The position numbers and the translations under genes are program-made. The notes beneath the pieces are model-generated. The model did not search any database and had not been told where the DNA came from. It worked only from the letters and a program-made list of their open reading frames with translations. Positions 1-5,217 of a DNA stretch of 11,385 nt are shown here, piece after piece. The stretch is from assembly GCA_913062745.1 (NCBI GenBank), contig CAJXXJ010000057.1:1-11385 (forward strand), in the 5' to 3' direction. Each line of letters begins with the position of its first letter. Position 1 is the first letter of the stretch. The DNA comes from an uncultured Phaeodactylibacter sp. (lineage in GTDB: Bacteria > Bacteroidota > Bacteroidia > Chitinophagales > Saprospiraceae).

Positions 1-167
1 TTGCCAACGGTACCTTTGAGCCACCCCGGGAAATCCGGCACACGCACGAAGGCAGCATCGGCAATTTATGCCTGCCGGAAATCCGGGCGAAGTGGGAGCG
101 TACCGCTCAGGGCTTCCCCTTTGAGCAGGTGGGAGAAGCCATTCGGCAATTGCTGCAAAAAGCTTGA
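1..167 (+). CDS. argH: argininosuccinate lyase, C-terminal end (partial)
   Basis: Reading from base 3, the frame encodes 54 residues ending at the TGA at 165-167; the rest of the gene lies outside the window. The segment HTHEGSIGNLCLPEI matches my recollection of the conserved C-terminal tail of Bacteroidota argininosuccinate lyases, the enzyme that splits argininosuccinate into arginine and fumarate in the last step of arginine synthesis. The fragment then ends in an amphipathic helix (FEQVGEAIRQLLQKA). None of the catalytic residues are in the window, so the call rests on the tail alone. A different frame is also open through base 210, but its product is low-complexity Arg/Ser/Pro text and looks like a shadow. 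The next gene is convergent, only 45 bp away, and I see no strong terminator between them. The main uncertainty is recognising the family from a short fragment. Confidence 0.7.
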   Translation, partial: ANGTFEPPREIRHTHEGSIGNLCLPEIRAKWERTAQGFPFEQVGEAIRQLLQKA

Positions 168-212
168 TTGGAAAAACATACTTTTCAGCCTTAATATAGC
201 CGCTTTCTGACA

Positions 213-1010
213 CTACTCCTCAGATAAAGCCATTTTTATCATCCCCCGCAGGCTATCTTCGGCTGGTTTGGGAGCAGACATATCCATCACCCGGCGGCCA
301 CGCCCCAGCAGCGCATAGGAAGGGATGCTCGATATGGCGTACAGTGCCCCGTAGTCGGAATCCATCCCCCCTTCCACGTACAGGGGCAGGATATTCGGAA
401 AGGACTCCTGCCGGGAAAGTGCCTTCAGCCAGGCCTGCTGCGAACGGTCGAAAGAAATAGTCACAATCAGGAAATCCCGCTCGCCGGCAAAATCCCGGGC
501 CAGCTGCTGCAGGTAGGGCAGCTGCTGCATACAGGGCGGGCACCAGGAGGCCCAGGTATCGATGTATAAGACTTTGTCGTCCAGATCGCTCAGCCGTACT
601 TCCCGCCCGTTTGTATCTATGGCCGTAAAGTCGAAGGCGTACCGCAGCTGCCGCGTTTCGTAGTAATGCTGCAGAGCATCTGCGTAAAGGTGGCGGTGTG
701 GGTTCTCTTTGCCCAGCTTGTAATCGAGCAGAGCGGCACTGCCCGGGTCTACGGCACGACTGTAGGCCTCCCAGCCTGCGGCCTGATTGAGGACCAGCCC
801 CAGATAAACAGACTGATAACGCTGCCGCTCCGTACTGTCTGCCCGCTCTGCGATCAGCTCAAAGAACGGCATCAGGCCTTCCGGCGGTGCCTCCGCTGCC
901 GCCCATTGCAGCAATTGTTGCTCCACAGTGGGCGCTGCCTGGCCGCTGCTGCTGGAGGAAGAGCAGGCCATCAGCCCAACAAGAAGTAGAAAAGGTATTA
1001 ACGTTCGCAT
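213..1010 (-). CDS. TlpA-family thioredoxin-like lipoprotein
   Basis: This is a predicted 265-residue lipoprotein. I start it at the ATG at 1008-1010, not at the ORF's first ATG 33 bp upstream, because this start gives a clean signal peptide with lipobox LMAC (lipid-modified Cys16), followed by a poly-Ser linker. Residues about 20-120 form an unrecognised helical region. Residues about 125-260 are a TlpA/AhpC-TSA-type thioredoxin fold with the active site WCPPC (Cys157 and Cys160) after the strand VLYIDTWAS, and the cis-proline loop SSIPSYALLG (Pro230). Such proteins act at the periplasmic side of the membrane as thiol-disulfide reductases, for example in cytochrome c maturation or protein-thiol reduction; the exact partner cannot be told. 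The gene is convergent with argH and divergent from the alkaline phosphatase. No TAnnTTTG promoter is evident for it. Fold and localisation are secure, the substrate unknown. Confidence 0.88.
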   Translation of the reverse strand: MRTLIPFLLLVGLMACSSSSSSGQAAPTVEQQLLQWAAAEAPPEGLMPFFELIAERADSTERQRYQSVYLGLVLNQAAGWEAYSRAVDPGSAALLDYKLGKENPHRHLYADALQHYYETRQLRYAFDFTAIDTNGREVRLSDLDDKVLYIDTWASWCPPCMQQLPYLQQLARDFAGERDFLIVTISFDRSQQAWLKALSRQESFPNILPLYVEGGMDSDYGALYAISSIPSYALLGRGRRVMDMSAPKPAEDSLRGMIKMALSEE

Positions 1011-1080
1011 GCACGAAGATGCTAAAGGGCCTGAACTCCGCAAGTGAGCTTTATCACCAACAGATACTATTCTCCCCTCT

Positions 1081-1113
1081 TAACTTTGAAAAAACATCAA
1101 AGCCTTACCTTTG
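1081..1113 (+). promoter_or_regulatory. Bacteroidota-type promoter of the alkaline phosphatase gene
   Basis: A TTG at 1086-1088 and a TACCTTTG at 1106-1113 match the Bacteroidota -33 / -7 pattern (TTG and TAnnTTTG) with a 17-bp spacer. Transcription would start near 1117-1120, giving a 5' leader of under 20 nt before the ATG at 1137. A second TAnnTTTG match (TAACTTTG, 1081-1088) overlaps the -33 element. No Pho-box-like direct repeat is obvious. Confidence 0.6.
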
Positions 1114-1136
1114 CGGAAATTCTGAAAACGCTACGT

Positions 1137-2231
1137 ATGAAAAAAGTATTTTTCCTCCTTGCTGCTGCTCTGGTACTGCACGCATGCAATAATAGCTACC
1201 AGCAAATGGCCATCCGGAAAAAGCCCAAAAACGTCATCCTCTTAATTGGAGATGGCATGGGCCTCACCCAAATGTCTACCGCCTACTACTACCAGGACGA
1301 AACGCCAAGTTTCAGCCGCTTTTTGCACATCGGCCTGCACCAGAACCAGCCCACCGACGCTCAGATTACCGATTCTGCAGCCGGCGCCACAGCATTTTCC
1401 ACTGGCTATAAATCCTATAACAGTGCTATAGGCGTAGACCGCGATACCATACCCCGGGAAACGATCCTGGAGCTCGCTGCCCGGCGCGGACAGGCCACCG
1501 GCGTGATCGCGACTTCTTCCGTGACGCATGCCACGCCTGCCTCCTTTTTTGCACACGCAGAAGACCGCGACCTGGAGGACAAAATTGCCTCCCAACTGCA
1601 CGCCTCTCCGGTTGATTTCTTCGCGGGGGGTGGCATAGAGTTTTTTGCTTACCGCGAAGACGGCTTAAATTACCTGGATTCGCTGGCATCAGCTGGTTTT
1701 TTGGTAGACACCACTGAACTGAAGCGGCCCGCAGCCTGGAACAGCAACCAAAAGTACGGCTACCTGCTGGCTGCCGATGGCATGCCGAAAATGTCGGAAG
1801 GGCGTGGAGACTTTCTGCCCCGTGCTACAGAAATGGCAATAGAGTACCTCTCGCAGGACAAAGACGGTTTCTTTCTGATGGTGGAAGGCTCACAGATTGA
1901 CTGGGGCGGCCATGCCAATGATGCCGACTGGATTATCGATGAGGTAAAGGATTTTGACCAGGCGATCAAAGCGGCACTTGACTTTGCTGAAAAAGACGGC
2001 AACACCCTGGTCATTGTCACTGCAGACCACGAAACCGGTGGCATGTCTCTTTCTGCTGCGGAGGTCCGCATGCAGCGCACCTACAAGCACATCAACCCGA
2101 CTTTTTCCACCGGCGGGCACTCTGCAACCCTCATCCCGGTATACGCTTACGGGCCAGGGGCTGCCAAGTTCATGGGTATCTATCAGAACAACGAAATATT
2201 TGACCGTATGCTGGAAGCGCTGCGGTGGTAA
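1137..2231 (+). CDS. alkaline phosphatase lipoprotein (PhoA superfamily)
   Basis: This 364-residue protein hydrolyses phosphate monoesters. I place the start at the ATG at 1137, 93 bp inside the open frame, because it begins a clear lipoprotein signal (MKKVFFLLAA, lipobox LHAC, Cys17) just downstream of a promoter match. The complete two-metal active site of the family is visible: IGDGMG (Asp39), TDSAAGATA with nucleophile Ser80, THATPA (Thr133), EGSQIDWGGH (Glu250, Asp255, His259), TADHETGG (Asp297, His298) and STGGHSA (His328). At the positions matching E. coli Asp153 and Lys328 it has His131 and Trp256, a pairing known from other bacterial enzymes and linked to altered metal preference and the absence of the third, Mg site. 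It lacks the insertions of the longer E. coli enzyme. It would sit in the outer membrane or periplasm and release phosphate from organic esters. Confidence 0.93.
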   Translation: MKKVFFLLAAALVLHACNNSYQQMAIRKKPKNVILLIGDGMGLTQMSTAYYYQDETPSFSRFLHIGLHQNQPTDAQITDSAAGATAFSTGYKSYNSAIGVDRDTIPRETILELAARRGQATGVIATSSVTHATPASFFAHAEDRDLEDKIASQLHASPVDFFAGGGIEFFAYREDGLNYLDSLASAGFLVDTTELKRPAAWNSNQKYGYLLAADGMPKMSEGRGDFLPRATEMAIEYLSQDKDGFFLMVEGSQIDWGGHANDADWIIDEVKDFDQAIKAALDFAEKDGNTLVIVTADHETGGMSLSAAEVRMQRTYKHINPTFSTGGHSATLIPVYAYGPGAAKFMGIYQNNEIFDRMLEALRW

Positions 2232-2234
2232 ACT

Positions 2235-2272
2235 AAAAAACCCGGAGCGACACATCAGCGTGCTGCTCCGGG
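2235..2272 (-). terminator. intrinsic terminator of the first metalloprotease gene
   Basis: Perfect 8-bp arms CCCGGAGC (2241-2248) and GCTCCGGG (2265-2272) flank a 16-nt loop. Read on the - strand, the stem is followed by TTTTTT (2240-2235), so it fits an intrinsic terminator 33 nt beyond the protease stop codon. On the + strand no T-run follows, so it is a weaker candidate for ending the alkaline phosphatase transcript, although the stem sits only 9 nt past that stop. Confidence 0.75.
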
Positions 2273-2305
2273 CTCATCATTCACTTAAAGACAAAAGGAA
2301 GTTTC

Positions 2306-4699
2306 TTACTGGCTAATGATTAGCCGCTTCACTTGCTGTACTCCGTTTTGCTGCAAGCGTACCGTATATGCGCCTTCCGGCAAATCGGAAGCATTTAGCT
2401 CAAAGATGTTGTGCCCTTCGCTGGCGTCGCGCTCCCAGGCCTTCACGGTACGGCCCATGATGTCGAGCAGTTCCACCTGAGCGCTGCCCGCTTCTGCTGC
2501 CCGGTAGTCTATATGAACGCGTCCGTCCGTCGGGTTAGGAAATACCCGGAATCCGGCACCCTGCTCCTGCGTTTGCCAGTTCAGGCCCGCTACCGGCGTA
2601 CTGCCGTTCTGCCCTTCGGTGAGCGGAGCGCCGATATTCACCGTGTAGTCTTCCACTTCACCGTAGCTAAAGGTTTCGCAAGGCGTAGCGTACGCGTTGT
2701 ACTTCATCGCCACCCGCAGCCGCGTCGCTCCGGGGCTGACATTGGAGGATATAGAAAGCGTACCGGAAAGCGTACCGGTGCCACTACCCTGCCCGATCTG
2801 CTCACCGCTGTCATTAAAATCGCCATCGCGGTTGTAGTCAATCCACAGGCGCCAGTACTCGGTATAAGAAGAACCGGAAAAGCCCGGCGTCAGAGTAACG
2901 GAAACAGAGCCGCCCGGCGTCAGGGTTGTTGACAGATTAGTGTAGTCGCCGTAGCCGCCATCGTTGCCGGAGGTATTGTCGATGCCGCCAAACTGCAGGC
3001 GCTGTATCCACTCGTAGGTAGAGTTATTGCCCTGTGAGTTGCAGTAGTTAGAAGGAGGCGGCGGAGGCGGATTGCTGCCGCCCAGGCAGAAGTTGGTCGT
3101 CTCGCTGTTGGTAAAATTACCGCCGGAGGCCAGCACCGTGCCTCCCTCTGAAAGGGTATAGGAGCCGTTGCCGTAGCTGCAGCAAATACCGTCGCCGTAA
3201 GAATCGAAGATGGTAAAATCATAGCAGCCATCGGGCAGGCAGAGGTTTTCGTTGACCGTGGAACCAGCACCGCTGTAGGGGCCGCCGGAAGCGACCGTAG
3301 TGCCGCTGCCGTTGACGATTTCCCAGGTAGTTTCGCCCGGGTAGTTGTCCAGCGTAATAGAAAGCGTCACTTCATTATCTGAGCAGGAAGAGCCGCCGCC
3401 GTCGCAGGGCTGCAGGCAGGATGCGTTGCTTACGCTGTTGCGCACTACGTTCCCCGGCTGTGTACCAAAGCCAAGGTTGAAGTTGATCCCCACGCTCTGA
3501 ATGTGGCAATAGCTCATGATGGTGCCGCCGTTACTCGGGTAGCCCGGCAGCGAGCAGAAGCCCTCCGTGGAGCCCGCACAACCATCGATAGCGGTGTTGT
3601 TGCCGTTCCAGACGCAGGCGTGGGTATGGCGGGAGCCGAAGAGGTGGCCAAACTCGTGGGTCACCACCATAATGGTAAAGGAGTAGGTAGGCACTACGCT
3701 GTAGGAAGAACCGATAGAGGAAAAACTCATGCTGTTGTCCGGGTTCGAGTTGCAAAGCCCGGAAAAGCCGGCTGCGATACCGCCGCTGGCCTGGTACGAC
3801 AGCAATTGCGCCAAATCACCGTTGAAGCTGCTCCGGTAATTCTGAAAATCAGACAGCATACCGGAACTGCTGGAGCTGGAGTACGGACTCGTAGAGCTCC
3901 ATACAAAAATCTCGGAAATAGCGGTATTGATGTTCTCATTCGCGTAAAGCGTAGCCACCTGATTGTGGATACCGGTGGTGTAGTTGGTAGCCCCCTGAGT
4001 ACCTCCCTTGTTCTGGAAGATATCGTAGTCTACCTCGTAGTAAAAATCTACACAGTCGCTCAGCGCGCGGGTCCCGGCTGGTGCCTGCAGTTGCTCTGGC
4101 CGGTAGGTCTCTCCGTCATCCGGCGTATGGCAGTCGTAGCCGATTTCCTGCTGTATATCCTGATCATGATACAGGATGAAGTGGCCTTTGGTGCCGCGGC
4201 TCTGCAGCTGGCCCAGCACCAGATTGCCGGTGGCCTGAGAACTGAACAGCCCCATCAGGTCATCTTCATACAGGCTCAGGGCAGCAATGGACTGCTCATC
4301 GCCCTTGATGATACCCCGGTAGTGCAGGCCCAGGTCTACATCTGCCGGCTGCCCGGTACGGCTGTCAATCACCTGAAAGCCCTGTGCAAACGGATCGACT
4401 TTGACCAGCTCAATTTCCAGCCCCTCGTACTGCTCAGAAGGCAACACGAGCGTAAACTGCTCTGGCTGCTCTACGCGCAAAGCAGCGTAGCTGATGGCGG
4501 ACAATTGGAACAGCTCGTAGCGAGCCGGGCGCTCCTTTCCGAGATCAACAGGCTCATTGCTGGCTTTGAGGGCAGCATAAGCCGGAAATTCATGCCCGGC
4601 TGCTTTCGCTGCCTGCACAAGCTCGGCTGGTTTAATCGCAGTCTGGCCTATCAGCCAGATACTGCACAGGGTCAACAGGGTGGTAAGTAGTGTTTTCAT
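2306..4699 (-). CDS. secreted reprolysin-like metalloprotease with GEVED and T9SS sorting domains
   Basis: A 797-residue secreted zinc protease. The start is set at the ATG at 4697-4699 because it opens a signal peptide (MKTLLTTLLTLCSIWLIGQ); the open frame extends 23 codons upstream without one. Residues about 20-210 are a propeptide. Residues about 215-430 form a metzincin catalytic domain of the M12/reprolysin type with HEFGHLFGSRH (His348, Glu349, His352, His358) and the Met-turn TIMSYCH (Met396). Residues about 440-540 are a Cys-rich module containing DSYGDGICCSYG. A poly-Pro linker (544-549) leads to a GEVED domain (about 552-688, ending GEVEDYTV), and residues about 718-797 are a type A T9SS sorting domain (VFPNPTDG at the start, KRLIISQ at the end). 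It should cross the outer membrane by T9SS and be released or anchored on the surface. It is a tandem paralogue of the next gene downstream in coordinates. Substrates are unknown. Confidence 0.93.
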   Translation of the reverse strand: MKTLLTTLLTLCSIWLIGQTAIKPAELVQAAKAAGHEFPAYAALKASNEPVDLGKERPARYELFQLSAISYAALRVEQPEQFTLVLPSEQYEGLEIELVKVDPFAQGFQVIDSRTGQPADVDLGLHYRGIIKGDEQSIAALSLYEDDLMGLFSSQATGNLVLGQLQSRGTKGHFILYHDQDIQQEIGYDCHTPDDGETYRPEQLQAPAGTRALSDCVDFYYEVDYDIFQNKGGTQGATNYTTGIHNQVATLYANENINTAISEIFVWSSTSPYSSSSSSGMLSDFQNYRSSFNGDLAQLLSYQASGGIAAGFSGLCNSNPDNSMSFSSIGSSYSVVPTYSFTIMVVTHEFGHLFGSRHTHACVWNGNNTAIDGCAGSTEGFCSLPGYPSNGGTIMSYCHIQSVGINFNLGFGTQPGNVVRNSVSNASCLQPCDGGGSSCSDNEVTLSITLDNYPGETTWEIVNGSGTTVASGGPYSGAGSTVNENLCLPDGCYDFTIFDSYGDGICCSYGNGSYTLSEGGTVLASGGNFTNSETTNFCLGGSNPPPPPPSNYCNSQGNNSTYEWIQRLQFGGIDNTSGNDGGYGDYTNLSTTLTPGGSVSVTLTPGFSGSSYTEYWRLWIDYNRDGDFNDSGEQIGQGSGTGTLSGTLSISSNVSPGATRLRVAMKYNAYATPCETFSYGEVEDYTVNIGAPLTEGQNGSTPVAGLNWQTQEQGAGFRVFPNPTDGRVHIDYRAAEAGSAQVELLDIMGRTVKAWERDASEGHNIFELNASDLPEGAYTVRLQQNGVQQVKRLIISQ

Positions 4700-4705
4700 A
4701 CTAAT

Positions 4706-4719
4706 CCAAATAAATTTGG
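4706..4719. promoter_or_regulatory. 14-bp palindrome just upstream of the first metalloprotease start
   Basis: CCAAAT-AA-ATTTGG is a perfect inverted repeat with 6-bp arms, lying 7-20 bp upstream of the protease start codon. On the - strand it contains TTTATTTG, one base off the TAnnTTTG -7 consensus but very close to the ATG. It could be an operator or part of a leaderless promoter; in an AT-rich stretch it may also be chance. Confidence 0.3.
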
Positions 4720-4743
4720 TGAAAAAATAATAGTCTGGCAGGC

Positions 4744-4759
4744 TGTGCGGCGGGCACAG
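4744..4759 (-). promoter_or_regulatory. 16-bp motif shared by both protease upstream regions (copy 1)
   Basis: On the - strand this reads CTGTGCCCGCCGCACA. It ends 45 bp before the first protease's start codon. A copy with 14 of 16 identical bases lies 39 bp before the second protease's start. It may be a shared regulator site or a relic of the duplication. Confidence 0.4.
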
Positions 4760-5140
4760 GCATTCCATCTGCAGCGCGCCAACGGGCGCGAAGACAGTAC
4801 AGAACTGCTATGCCTGGCACAGCAAGCCTTTTGTGAATCCAATCTGAATGTGTACTTAGACTATCCGAGTAAGCCAGCCGGGTGACGCCTCCGCCTTCTT
4901 TACGAACGAAGCCGGAAGTCAGCGTGCTGACTGTTGTTCAGAGGCTGGTCTTGCCGGCTAAGCCAGCTACCTCTGTTTGGTAAGATGCTGTAGAGAAAAA
5001 CCAGGGTTAGAGAAGGCAGTTTTGGTCATTTCGGGGTAATGTCTTTTGTTTGTCGTACTGCCTTATGGGATTAAATATATAAACAGTTTCCATAAATACA
5101 AAAAAACACCATTGAATATTCTTCTTTCCAAGGCGGTATT

Positions 5141-5181
5141 CCACATAAATGCGGCAGCCCTCCCGAAGGAAGACCACCGCA
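5141..5181 (-). terminator. hairpin with UUCG tetraloop after the second metalloprotease
   Basis: Read on the - strand, arms TGCGGTGGTCTTCC and GGAGGGCTGCCGCA can form a 14-bp stem (four G-U pairs, no bulge) closed by a cUUCGg tetraloop, the hyperstable RNA loop. It starts 37 nt beyond the protease stop codon. The tail TTTATGTGG is a poor U-tract, so it may be an intrinsic terminator or a 3'-end stabiliser. Confidence 0.6.
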
Positions 5182-5217
5182 CACGGGGGGTAAAATAGTT
5201 TAAAGCTGGAAACGCTC

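Larger units (their letters stand above)
4691..4984 (+). pseudogene. possible remnant of a + strand gene (no start codon, one frame break)
   Basis: From 4691 a + strand frame is open to the TGA at 4883-4885 and has protein-like composition (for example RANGREDSTELLCLAQQAFC), but contains no ATG; the only usable start is GTG at 4745, giving 46 residues. At that stop, a -1 shift (GGTGA region) enters another frame that stays open for a further 30 or so codons up to the TAA at about 4982. This would fit a decayed, 5'-truncated gene whose front part was lost where the protease gene now begins. I recognise no family. It may equally be a chance open frame in GC-rich DNA, hence the low confidence. 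Confidence 0.17.
4700..5149. other. intergenic region between the two metalloproteases
   Basis: No convincing gene lies here. It holds the upstream region of the first protease, including a 16-bp motif at 4744-4759 that recurs upstream of the second protease. It also holds an open + strand stretch without ATG (4700-4885), a perfect inverted repeat AGTCAGC-GT-GCTGACT (4917-4932), and an AT-rich tract (about 5040-5140). No TAnnTTTG promoter is evident on either strand. Confidence 0.6.

Noticed and set aside
1..210. 69-codon frame starting at base 1
   Set aside because: The overlapping frame from base 3 reads as the argininosuccinate lyase tail. This one is low-complexity and lacks any motif.
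3503..4690. 395-codon open frame on the + strand opposite the first metalloprotease
   Set aside because: It mirrors a well-supported protease with signal peptide, catalytic motif and sorting domain. Its product shows no motif, and GC-rich antisense frames are often open.
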